NCBI GenBank assembly: GCA_948688495.1
Contig: CAPQSW010000006.1
Span: forward strand, 1-37,234
Direction: 5' to 3'
DNA length: 37,234 bases
DNA from: an uncultured Lachnospiraceae bacterium
Lineage (GTDB): Bacteria; Bacillota; Clostridia; Lachnospirales; Lachnospiraceae
Both the position numbers and the translations under genes were made by a program. This document shows positions 7,621-16,700 of this stretch, one piece after another; position 1 is the first letter of the stretch; each line of letters starts with the position of its first letter. The notes below the pieces were generated by a model. That model saw only the letters and a list, made by a program, of their open reading frames with translations. It searched no databases and was not told the DNA's origin.

Positions 7621-8670
7621 TTATCTTACTGTAAATTTCTCTCCATCCAGCTCAATATGGTCTATCTTAGAAGTATCCACCAATTCCGTAAAACCTCTCT
7701 GCAAACACCAGGTAGATGACATTTCTGTTTCTTCCTGCAAAACGCTGGTCTCATAATCCCCGGCCATATCCGCATTCGTCTTTGTTCCATGATCCATAAC
7801 CATTTTAAAGCTGTCCATAATTTCATGGTCAAATGTATTTTCCGGGTGATCCGCTTTATCAACGGTCATGGTAAACGTCATGCCAATCGGGCTGATAACA
7901 AATACATCCTTTGGATTTGTCTCTGATGCAAAGCAAACACTCTCTATCTCCTGGCTCTTTGGCAGTCGGGCCTTGAGATTCCCTTCCACGTCCCCGGCAT
8001 TTTCCAGTGACAAGATCAAATTGGACACTTCTCCTCCCGCATTTTCCATACGGAAACTATAACGTATGCCAATCATATATTCCCCATCCTCAGTCACATT
8101 TTCATCTGCAAGATATGATAACTCAGAGAAAATCATCTGTTGTTGGGATTCATCTCCGATATGGAAATTCAGCTGCCGCTGTGACCTGTCCTTGCATTTT
8201 TCCATAAATTCCTGGCCGTCTATCATGCCGCCTTTCTTTAAAATTACTCCGTTTTGCTCCTTGCTCCATACATTCAAATATGTCTGATCTTCCTCGAGAA
8301 ATTGGAAGGAGCAGATAATCATTCCCATCTGCTGCTCTTTGCTGTATAAGTGGTGGCGTACTGTAAATTTATAATTCTTATCCTGTGCCGTCACTTCTTC
8401 TGTACTTGCCTTCGCAGTCATTTCTTCCATAATGTCAATATTTGTATTGCCGTTATCAAAAAATACATCAAACCACTGGTAATGCACTGCTGCATACGCA
8501 GTTACTGCTGTTCCCATCAGGCATAACGCAAGCGCTGCCGCCACTGCATAACGCTGCCAAATCGGTCTTACACCCCTATTTCCTGTCCGCTCCATCAATT
8601 GTTCCCTTAACTGTCTGTGCTGTTCCTCCGGCATATGCACATGCTCCATCATTTTACAGTATTTATTCAT
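7621..8670 (-). CDS. DUF4179 membrane protein, probable anti-sigma factor
   Basis: 349 residues. A short cytoplasmic N-terminus (about 1-38) precedes one membrane helix (about 40-62: A-V-A-A-A-L-A-L-C-L-M-G-T-A-V) and a long extracytoplasmic domain. The short N-terminus, single span and outer DUF4179-type domain are the usual plan of ECF partner proteins in Lachnospiraceae. It starts two bases after the sigma factor stop, and its GGAGG site lies inside the sigma gene, so it is translationally linked. Role as the anti-sigma factor that holds the sigma factor until a surface signal arrives is inferred from family and context. Confidence 0.75.
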   Translation of the reverse strand: MNKYCKMMEHVHMPEEQHRQLREQLMERTGNRGVRPIWQRYAVAAALALCLMGTAVTAYAAVHYQWFDVFFDNGNTNIDIMEEMTAKASTEEVTAQDKNYKFTVRHHLYSKEQQMGMIICSFQFLEEDQTYLNVWSKEQNGVILKKGGMIDGQEFMEKCKDRSQRQLNFHIGDESQQQMIFSELSYLADENVTEDGEYMIGIRYSFRMENAGGEVSNLILSLENAGDVEGNLKARLPKSQEIESVCFASETNPKDVFVISPIGMTFTMTVDKADHPENTFDHEIMDSFKMVMDHGTKTNADMAGDYETSVLQEETEMSSTWCLQRGFTELVDTSKIDHIELDGEKFTVR

Positions 8671-8672
8671 AG

Positions 8673-9203
8673 TCAGTCCTCCTTCTTAATCGGTATTGGC
8701 ACGCTCCGCTTAGCTTCACCTGTCATGCCTTCCTCCTCTAAATATTCTCTCATCAATTCCTTTGCCTTTGCAAACCTGGAACGCAGGGTGGATGGATTCA
8801 TCTTCATCATTCCTGCAATCTCCTTTAATGTGTACCCTTCATAAAAATACAGGTATAAAATTGTCCGGTACTCATTTGGCAGCTCCATCATCGTTTCATA
8901 CACGTCTGCATATTCATCTGGAACTTTTCCCGCCTCAGGCGGTTTATTTGTCTCCAAAGCGATTTCCCGTTTTCTGTGGCTGCTTTTCATAACGTCTTTG
9001 CAATAATTGATGGCAACCCTTATCAGCCAGGCTTTTTTGTGTTCCTCACTACGAAAAGATTTGCTGTAATCCATTAGGCGGATAAACGTCTCCTGTGTCG
9101 CATCATATGCATCATGGGAATTTCCAAATTGCATCAGGCAGATACGCCAAATCATTTCGTAATATCTTTCATACAAATCCATGATTTCTTTTTGCGTACG
9201 CAT
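8673..9203 (-). CDS. ECF-type RNA polymerase sigma factor
   Basis: 176 residues from ATG 9203, preceded by AAAGGGGGT; an upstream in-frame start at 9257 has no such site. Sigma region 2 is at about 10-75 (D-A-Y-D-A-T-Q-E-T-F-I-R-L, then A-W-L-I-R-V-A-I-N-Y-C-K-D) and region 4 at about 105-160 (L-P-x-E-Y-R-T-I-L-Y-L-Y-F-Y-E-G-Y-T-L-K-E-I-A, S-T-L-R-S-R). It would redirect RNA polymerase to its own regulon, probably including this operon. The downstream DUF4179 protein is its likely anchor. Confidence 0.9.
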   Translation of the reverse strand: MRTQKEIMDLYERYYEMIWRICLMQFGNSHDAYDATQETFIRLMDYSKSFRSEEHKKAWLIRVAINYCKDVMKSSHRKREIALETNKPPEAGKVPDEYADVYETMMELPNEYRTILYLYFYEGYTLKEIAGMMKMNPSTLRSRFAKAKELMREYLEEEGMTGEAKRSVPIPIKKED

Positions 9204-9226
9204 TGTTTTTTGACCCCCTTTCACTG

Positions 9227-9257
9227 ATAATACGATTGGAAAGGCTGTGATGTCCAA
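9227..9257 (-). promoter_or_regulatory. Weak candidate promoter for the sigma operon
   Basis: Minus-strand TTGGAC (9252-9257) and TATTAT (9227-9232) are separated by 19 bases, longer than ideal. An autoregulated ECF-type promoter could equally lie here and would not be recognised by this search. Confidence 0.3.
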
Positions 9258-9303
9258 TGGATTTTAGAATTTTCTTATTTTGGCGCAAATTCACCTGAGA
9301 ATA

Positions 9304-11205
9304 TTATTCACTTTCTATGAAATATAACTTCGCCTCCGTATAAAAATTCTTATAGCTGTCCGGGTCATAAAAACCCCTGTGCCACAAGAACGCATTACCG
9401 TTGACGGCAACAATTGGCCGGGCATTTCTTATATTGATAGTTCCTATTTCTTCCGTGTATACCGACTCCTGAAATACTATGTTTCCCTCGATATAATGAT
9501 ACCGTTCAATGAAGTCATACCCGGACTCCTCTCTTGCCAAAACGATTCTGTCAGTTCCAATAAAGGAGGCCCCCAATTGATATTTCGGATTCCATAAAGG
9601 ATTTCCCCCCTGACATATATCTATCACATTTCCGGCATCATACAATTTATAATCACTATTCCTTGACGTTTCATCCATCGAGAATACCGCATACAAAATC
9701 ATCGGCCTTGCCGGTTCTGTAATTGCCACGTCAAGCATTCTCTGTGTCAGGCCGGCTGGTTTACCGATAATAACCTGGAACTCTTTATACGAAACGTCTG
9801 CCGTTCCCAGCTCAGTCTGATTATCCGCATTGTATAATTTCCCTGTATTTAAGTTAAAGAATCCCATTCGGATGCCGGAGGCGCTTTTATCTGGATTGGA
9901 ATACATGCAAATACGGACAATCCCGTCCTCCGTGGTTGGCATAAACTTACAGTAATACTGAATCGTGGCACTGACCAGGATGACTTCATCTGTCCAGTCA
10001 ATACCATTCGAAGAAACACGGTATGCCCAGTTTTTGTTGTCAACCCGATAGAATAAATAATAATTCCCGTTATACTGCAATACCTGGCTGTAGCACGTCC
10101 TTCCTGAAGACCTGAGCACAACACTGGTATCAAATCTTTCTATGCTTTCCGGTTCGTTCGATATACGGACATGAATCTCGTTGTTGGCATTATGCCCCCC
10201 TGAATATATACACATAATCCTGCCATCCGTCATCATGGCAACCGCCAAAGCATTATGGTCATCTATGGAGGCAGATTTTTTTAGAATTGTCTTACTCGTT
10301 GTATTCGTAAAATAATCATAGGCGGCAACGCCACAGTACCCCTCGCTGGTTGCAAATCCCCAATAGAGATTCTTCTGTCCTCCTTCATAAAAAATCGCCT
10401 GGGGATAACACCACCAGCTCCATATCATATCATTGTTACCTGTTCCATTGATATTCAATGCTTCCATCTCCCACAAGGCATATACCTTAACACTTCCGGT
10501 AACAGTGCCTTTATTGATTTCTGTAATTCCCTCCGCGAAACTGCTGTCTGTGTACCAGCCTTTAAAAACATGTCCTTCTTTCTCCGGAGGATAAAATACT
10601 ACTGTATCTTCCACTGTATACGTTTTTACATTTGACGGATTATTTGTCCCTCCGTTCAGCTGATACGTAATTTTGTAACTCCTTGCAGCCCATTTTGCAT
10701 AAAACTTCCTATTACCCTGTGTTCCTTTTGGAATTTCGTTTACCTTGGTCATAAAATTTTTATCAGAATACCAGCCTTTGAATGTATACCCTGTCCTCGT
10801 AGGCGAATACAACTTTACGGATTTGTTAAATTGATACTTTGTGGGATTTTTTTCACTGTTTATCCCCTTGTTCAACTGATAAGATATCTTATAACTTTTG
10901 GCAGCCCATTTTGCATAGAGTTTAATATTACCTTTCCTTCCTTTGGGAATCATCTTTACCCTGGTCTTAAAATTCTTATTGGAATACCAGCCTTTAAATG
11001 TATACCCCGTCCTTGTAGGCGAGTACAACTTTACCGCCTTCCTGGATTGGTATTTTACGGGATTCCTTTTATTGTTTTTTCCCTTATTTAATTGATAAGT
11101 TATTTTATATGTTTTCACCTTCGTGCTTTTGGCAGATGCCTGTGTGCCCATGCCTATAACAAGCACCAAAAACAATATTAAAAAAATAAAATGTTTCTTT
11201 TTCAT
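9304..11205 (-). CDS. Secreted InlB-repeat protein with BNR_4-like beta-propeller domain
   Basis: 633 residues from ATG 11205 (AAGGAG upstream). Residues 1-25 are a signal peptide (M-K-K-K-H then a hydrophobic core, A-S-A). Three ~70-residue InlB/Flg_new repeats follow at about 32-100, 104-172 and 176-245, each ending G-Y-T-F-K-G-W-Y-S .. Y-A-K-W or similar. From about 255 to the end is a domain like BNR_4 propellers: W-S-W-W-C-Y-P-Q-A-I-F-Y, W-G-F-A-T, then D-D-H-N-A-L-A and repeated Y/W strands. Such propellers occur in polysaccharide lyases and sialidase-like proteins; the substrate is unknown. It has no LPXTG anchor. Repeats 1 and 2 are nearly identical, pointing to recent duplication. 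Confidence 0.7.
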   Translation of the reverse strand: MKKKHFIFLILFLVLVIGMGTQASAKSTKVKTYKITYQLNKGKNNKRNPVKYQSRKAVKLYSPTRTGYTFKGWYSNKNFKTRVKMIPKGRKGNIKLYAKWAAKSYKISYQLNKGINSEKNPTKYQFNKSVKLYSPTRTGYTFKGWYSDKNFMTKVNEIPKGTQGNRKFYAKWAARSYKITYQLNGGTNNPSNVKTYTVEDTVVFYPPEKEGHVFKGWYTDSSFAEGITEINKGTVTGSVKVYALWEMEALNINGTGNNDMIWSWWCYPQAIFYEGGQKNLYWGFATSEGYCGVAAYDYFTNTTSKTILKKSASIDDHNALAVAMMTDGRIMCIYSGGHNANNEIHVRISNEPESIERFDTSVVLRSSGRTCYSQVLQYNGNYYLFYRVDNKNWAYRVSSNGIDWTDEVILVSATIQYYCKFMPTTEDGIVRICMYSNPDKSASGIRMGFFNLNTGKLYNADNQTELGTADVSYKEFQVIIGKPAGLTQRMLDVAITEPARPMILYAVFSMDETSRNSDYKLYDAGNVIDICQGGNPLWNPKYQLGASFIGTDRIVLAREESGYDFIERYHYIEGNIVFQESVYTEEIGTINIRNARPIVAVNGNAFLWHRGFYDPDSYKNFYTEAKLYFIESE

Positions 11206-11278
11206 ATTGCATCTCCTTGCTGCTGATTTCTTCTGCTGCTCCCGCAGTCCTGTCATATCGGGAAGTATACTTGTAATG

Positions 11279-12961
11279 TCATAGATTAGAATCCCACACA
11301 TTTTCTTTTATAGTCGCATATTCTTTCTGGGAAAGCCCATAAATATTTGCAATTTTTTCATCCAGTATTTCAAAATCTCCTGCTGCGTCCTCGTCTTCAG
11401 CCGGCATAATCAGCCTGTCGACAATCTGTATCATTTCCTCCTGTTCCGCCTTCCCAACCATCGGAATCGGAATCTGCTCGATGTGAGAACGCAGAACTTT
11501 TACAGAATGAAAATTTTTCTGAAAATAGAACTGTGCTATTCTGGAATTGAGGATGGCAAGAATATATTTTATTTCCAATCCATCTGCTTCTGGAATCAAC
11601 ACATTGCAGCTATTTAGGGATAATGTCTGCTTGTCATCATAGGCAAATACCAGATGCTTACATATAAACCGGTACAGCAGTTTCTGCGGTGCACGGTAAT
11701 ATTTTGCCGGCGCCGTCTGTTGAAATTCCTCCGGTTTATACATAATATAATTGTCACTCTCCGTAAAACGAAATTTATGCAGGTCTACACCCTTTAAAAT
11801 CATTTCATTATCTTCTGTTTTTGTTTTTGTAATAAATTTCTTGTTATCACCAGTCACAATTCCCAAAGCGAACCTTGCATTATCAAAAAGCGTGATCCTG
11901 TGCGGCACATGCTCAATTTTTTGGAGAATACCATATTCTTCATCCGTTGTTGTAAAACAGAAATAATCCTTTTGAATCCCGCGCCTTGTCTGAATCGTAT
12001 AGACACGCTTTCCATCATTCACAACCATCCCCAAAGTATCCATCGGTTTATGGTTGTGCAATATCTGCAGTATTATACAGGGACATTGCACCTTATCAAA
12101 CACATCCCCCAGATATTCCAGATATTGAATGGAGTTACCCTTTATCAAAAATTCACGTATCTGCATATGTGTCCTTACATTTAAAATTGCCTCTGGCAAT
12201 AAAAAAGACAGGACGCCGCCGTAGTTCAGATTGGAAACCGCCTGCTCCGTAAACACATCATAAGATTCAATATATTTGCCCGCCGCACATTGGTACTTTC
12301 CCCTTAGTTTCTCTTTTTCTTCCTCTGAAAAATGATAACCCCAAGGCGGGTTTCCAATGATATAATCAAAATACTCTTTTGTATCAAAAGTAAGATAATC
12401 CTTCTGCGTAATATGACCGTAGAGGATATCCCTGTCTGTAATGCGAAATTTCAATGCAAGGTTAATTCTCGTGATACACACGCCAATTGGGTCTATATCA
12501 TTTCCATAAATATGCTCCATTGTAATGTTCCCAGGCAGCAAAAGCAGAAATGTCCCTGTCCCACAGCATGGATCAAACACAGTGCCGATATCGGCGCTGC
12601 CTTCTCCAAATAGATTTTTGACTATTTTATTTGCGATCGCTGCAGGTGTATAATAGGAGCCTGTAGCCTTTCGATTACTCATTTTCCGACAGGAAAGGTA
12701 CAAAGCTCCCAGTATATCTTCGGATTCTGCATAAGAATATTCTTTTGAAAACAGTTCAGGATTTCGCATGGCAAAAAGCAAACTCTCCACCTTATCGGTT
12801 ATCAGGTCATCGATCAGAAATCCATATCCGTTTATCGAAATTTCTCCTTGCAGATATTTCACTAATAAATTGGTTCCGACAGGCACAGTAAGATGCTCCC
12901 TCTGCACAATCAACTGCAGGGCGCATTCTGCCAGTAATGCCTCAAGCTCAACATACGACAA
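11279..12961 (-). CDS. Adenine-specific DNA methyltransferase (gamma-type N6)
   Basis: 560 residues from a TTG start at 12961, eight bases after AAGGTG. The cofactor motif D-P-C-C-G-T-G-T-F is at about 130-138, with the 'Y-Y-T-P' entry motif (about 103-106) before it. The catalytic N-P-P-W-G is at about 204-208. The C-terminal half (about 380-520) looks like a TaqI-type target-recognition domain (Y-Y-R-A-P-Q-K-L-L-Y-R-F, L-N-S-R-I-A-Q-F-Y-F). The short N-terminus leaves no room for a type IIG nuclease domain and no endonuclease gene is adjacent. It is therefore a solitary methylase, or part of an unknown system with the gene four bases upstream. Confidence 0.85.
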   Translation of the reverse strand: MSYVELEALLAECALQLIVQREHLTVPVGTNLLVKYLQGEISINGYGFLIDDLITDKVESLLFAMRNPELFSKEYSYAESEDILGALYLSCRKMSNRKATGSYYTPAAIANKIVKNLFGEGSADIGTVFDPCCGTGTFLLLLPGNITMEHIYGNDIDPIGVCITRINLALKFRITDRDILYGHITQKDYLTFDTKEYFDYIIGNPPWGYHFSEEEKEKLRGKYQCAAGKYIESYDVFTEQAVSNLNYGGVLSFLLPEAILNVRTHMQIREFLIKGNSIQYLEYLGDVFDKVQCPCIILQILHNHKPMDTLGMVVNDGKRVYTIQTRRGIQKDYFCFTTTDEEYGILQKIEHVPHRITLFDNARFALGIVTGDNKKFITKTKTEDNEMILKGVDLHKFRFTESDNYIMYKPEEFQQTAPAKYYRAPQKLLYRFICKHLVFAYDDKQTLSLNSCNVLIPEADGLEIKYILAILNSRIAQFYFQKNFHSVKVLRSHIEQIPIPMVGKAEQEEMIQIVDRLIMPAEDEDAAGDFEILDEKIANIYGLSQKEYATIKENVWDSNL

Positions 12962-12964
12962 ATC

Positions 12965-13405
12965 TCACACCTTCTTATTGAATACCGACAGGATCTCGCT
13001 GTCTTCCATACTGAAAAATCCTGCACGGTCATTATGTGGAAACAGAAGCTCCATATAAAGGTTCCCCAATAATTCCTTCACCGTATCGGTATCTACATCC
13101 TGAATCGGAAGCTCCTCCACCTCCATCTTGCCAAGATTCGCAAGGACTGTTTCTATCTTTTCCTTATCCGGCGGCTGCTTCTCCATTGGCGGTGCCTGCG
13201 GAACAGGTACCAGCGCTGTCCCTTCCTGGGTCTGCGTGGGCTGTAGGATTTTCTTTGTCTCAGGCATTTTATACACAATATTCTTACAGGTCTTCTCAAA
13301 ACATTCAGGATCATATTTTGACAGATATTTCAGGTCATCCATCGTCAATGTTCGGTTGTTGTGAATCTTTATGTAGATATTTACCAGACGTGTATCTTTT
13401 CCCAT
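12965..13405 (-). CDS. Uncharacterised partner protein of the methyltransferase
   Basis: 146 residues, family not recognised. Residues 1-50 look like a small alpha-helical domain (L-V-N-I-Y-I-K-I-H-x-N-R-T-L-T-M-D-D-L-K-Y-L-S). A Pro/Gln-rich linker spans about 58-80, and an acidic helical C-terminus follows. The ATG at 13405 follows AGGGAGGG. The stop lies three bases before the TTG of the methylase, so the two are translated from one message. It could be a specificity, control or docking subunit; that is inference from position only. Confidence 0.65.
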   Translation of the reverse strand: MGKDTRLVNIYIKIHNNRTLTMDDLKYLSKYDPECFEKTCKNIVYKMPETKKILQPTQTQEGTALVPVPQAPPMEKQPPDKEKIETVLANLGKMEVEELPIQDVDTDTVKELLGNLYMELLFPHNDRAGFFSMEDSEILSVFNKKV

Positions 13406-13431
13406 AAACCAGCCCTCCCTCTTTTTCTTTT

Positions 13432-13460
13432 ATTATAATGGGAAATCAGGAAAAACACAA
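13432..13460 (-). promoter_or_regulatory. Promoter of the partner/methyltransferase operon
   Basis: Minus-strand TATAAT (13432-13437) lies 17 bases from TTGTGT (13455-13460). The -10 box is perfect and the -35 box is weak. Distance to the ATG at 13405 is about 20 bases, so the leader is very short. Confidence 0.5.
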
Positions 13461-13539
13461 TTCTTTTATTGGTTTACTTTTATTCTGTCTTATTTCATTG
13501 TAATCTTATAAATAGAAAGATCGGACGGAACAAAGGAAG

Positions 13540-13641
13540 GAGACGATTTATGAAAAACTGGACGACAGCTCCATCAACACCAAAACTGGCGAGGAAGACT
13601 ATGATATTTTGCAGGGAAACACCTCAGAAATCACAAAATAG
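13540..13641 (+). pseudogene. Possible broken small gene between two operons
   Basis: AAGGAAGGAG at 13533-13542 is followed by ATG 13550, but the ATG frame runs on into antisense sequence. The +2 frame instead gives a protein-like tail (E-K-L-D-D-S-S-I-N-T-K-T-G-E-E-D-Y-D-I) ending at TAG 13639-13641, just before a terminator. One lost base after the ATG would explain this (M-E-K-L-D-D..). Product unknown, about 30 residues. Confidence 0.35.
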
Positions 13642-13660
13642 CGGCAGAAATTGCCCATAT

Positions 13661-13703
13661 AAAAGGAACTGCCACGCAATTCATGCGATTGGCAGTTCCT
13701 TTT
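13661..13703. terminator. Strong bidirectional terminator
   Basis: AAAAGGAACTGCCA / TGGCAGTTCCTTTT is a perfect 14-bp stem with T4 tails in both directions. It lies 11 bases after the GH43 gene stop on the minus strand and just after the small broken frame on the plus strand. Confidence 0.85.
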
Positions 13704-13714
13704 ATGATTCCGAA

Positions 13715-16700
13715 TTACTTTTTGGTATTCACGGTCTTATATTTCGACCAGCCGGAATAGTAGTTCTTCCCCTTCACGTTATGGTACACCCTCACCCTGA
13801 CGTAATACTTCTTCTTCGCCTTCAACTTCTTAACGGTAAGCTTCGTAACTGTCTTTTTCCTAACGGTCTTAACAACTGTCGTCTTCTTCGTAAATTTACG
13901 GCTTGTGGAATACTGTACCTGATAACCCGTCATATTCTTTGTCTGCTTCTTCCACTTGACAATAAATCCTTTGGAACGCGACGTAAGTTTCCCGGAAAGA
14001 GACGTCCCCTTAGGATTGATGGTAAAGGTCTTGGTAATCACTCCGGTATAATTCCCCTTTCCAGTCACTACCACCGAAGCAGTCCCGACGTTCACATTGT
14101 TCTTATATGCCAATATATAATCACTGCCCAATTTTAGCTTCCTGTTCCCTGCCTTAACCGTCACAGCTGGTTTCTTCCCTTTGCCACTGCAGGTATAGAC
14201 ACTCTGGCTCAACGTTATCTTGGCTGTGCCCGAAAGATTAATCTTCTTTCCAGAACCTGGCGGATTTATGGGGTCATCCGATCCCGGCGGATTTATGGGG
14301 TCATCCGATCCCGGCGGATTTATGGGGTCATCTGATCCCGGCGGATTTATGGGGTCGTCCTGCTTAGTATTATCCACAATGGCAATCCAGCTAATCTGCA
14401 TATCTGATCCCTCCCCCGTATTTTGGGGGCTAAGGGAAATCTTCAGGCTGCCGCCTCCCTCAAAGATCAGATTCTTATACTCAGCAATCACACCTTCCCC
14501 CTTGCCACCGCAGGTTACCACACCGCTCTTTAACACTCTGTCTTTTTGCTGCAATGTGGCTGTAGCAACACGCTTCCCCTCCTGATACCAGCCCTCCGGA
14601 TCGTAGAATCCAAGATAGACAGAATAGTTCCCGTCTGGCAGATCGTCAAACTGATAGGTCATCGTTCTGTTGGAAGCGTCCTGTACATAGCGCAGCTTCT
14701 CGTAATGGTCTGTGCTGGTTATGGAGCGCTGCTTTGTATTGCTTCCCACATACCCCCATTTCTTCTCACCGCTGTATGCCTGATCCGAAGCCTTACTGTT
14801 TTTCAAGGTTCCATTCTGTTTTACCATCTTATAATAAGTCCCGCCGTTCTCGCCTTCTGTTCCGGCATCCACAAAATAAACCATATTTTTCGGTGCGAAA
14901 GCTACCTGGGCTCTCACCTCACGGTTGCCCAAATCTGTCATCTTCCCTGTAGCTACCGCCGTAGAAAAGCTGTTAAATTCGGGCATAGTCCACTCCACAA
15001 CAGTATCAAATGTCCCTGCATCTGTGGTCACATTGATTTTTGCCGGAAGGTCCTTCACCGATTGAACCACCGCAGGAAGCTTTGTATTGATTGTCGTGCT
15101 ATCCAAGAATGACAAATCCCAGTCTGAGACATTGCGCACCGTAAGCGTTCCGTCCACATTCATATCAATAGGAAGCCAGACATAACTGGAATCCCAGTGC
15201 GCAGAATCCGTATTGCCCTTATCGTCCGTTATAGTGTAACTCCAGCGGTCCCCCATGTATATAAACTTGCCGCGTGCTGTATCCACCGGAATCACGGCTG
15301 TTGGCTGCGAGGTGAAGGTACTGCTGGAAGTTCCCTCACAGGGATCCTTGCATAATGTCCATGGACCATAAATATGATCCGCACGGAAATAGGTAGCAGC
15401 ATTTGCCTTCCATCCGCTCGTGCCGGAGGTAATCATATAATAATACCCCTGATATTTAAAGACGGCAGGCGCTTCCTTGTCGGTAGAACTTCCCAGCACC
15501 CGGTCTGCAAATGTCTTTATCTCGGTCCCGTCCGCCAATGTTAAGGAGTCTGTTGTCCCCTGTGTCATTGGCGCCGTATACTCCCCATTGAGCAGGGATA
15601 TATACATATATTTATTGGATTCACTGGAATAAATGGCATATGCATCCTTCACGCCATCCCGATTCACGTCCGTATCGTCCAAAAAGACGGTCATATCACG
15701 TGCCATCCCCTGATTCGTATCATAATTCCCGCCAGTCTTATAATTCATACGCTGGACATTCACCAGCTTAAACGGTCCATAGGGCGTGTCCGACACGGCA
15801 AACCCCATGCTGGCGCGCGTGTAGCGGCTCGGGAACTGGCTGTTGTCCTTCAAATATTTAAGTATATTTGCATCCGACGGCCCGTCTGCATGGTACACCA
15901 GCACATATTTACCCGTAGTCTCATTGTACAGCATCTTTGGACGCTCCGCGATGCAATAGCCGGAGTACAGATATTTGTACGCCTTCGCCAGATTCTCCTC
16001 ATCGTAGCCGTCGTCTGTCTTATAAGCAGCAACAAAATTCTTTGCCATAGCAATCTGCTCTTTCGTCACATCCCCAGACGGCGCCGCCATCTGCGCCCAG
16101 CTCTTTAGACGGTCAAGACCCGCCGTATCCGGCTCGATGCCGTCTCCCGCCGTATTCAGCTTATCCGGCAGCATATCGTGGGTATAAAGCGCCATTCCCC
16201 GGTCTGTCCAGTTGTACAAATCCGGCGATGTATAACAATGGATGCCGTCAATCGGCTTGCCGTTGCGCGTCTTATCTTCCCCATACCAGATAAAGCCGCC
16301 CTCAGGAACACCGTCTTCATTCAAATCCAAGGTCTCCATCCACTGCACCTGTCCGCCATGCGCCTGGATATGGCTGCCGTTTGTATCCAGCCACTCTGCC
16401 ACCTTCACATCATTTCCCAGTTTTCCGCCATAACTGTCCCTGACACCAGAAAATGCATGATAAGGCTGATAACGGCTGACAACTTCCAATTGTTCGCCGG
16501 TCACAGCGGTATCCATGACACGGATGTCATCATACAAGCCCTCTACCATGAATCCGGTCCCCCTGCCACTGCCGATATTGGCTTTCAAATCGGTAAGGCC
16601 GCTGAGCTTTATTCCGGTATCGGATTGGTTTAACACCCTCTTTCCATCTATATACACCGTCACCTTGCCGGAAACAGTATCCTCCTTATAGGAAAGGACT

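Noticed and set aside
11279..13405. Complete restriction-modification system
   Set aside because: No endonuclease motif is visible in the partner or neighbours; only methylation can be supported.
13550..14137. Plus-strand ORF starting at an ATG with a good ribosome site
   Set aside because: It runs through the terminator and antisense into the well-supported C-terminus of the GH43 protein; composition is that of a shadow frame.
14259..14366. 27-bp repeats as a CRISPR-like array
   Set aside because: The units are directly adjacent without spacers and code in frame for a Pro-rich linker.
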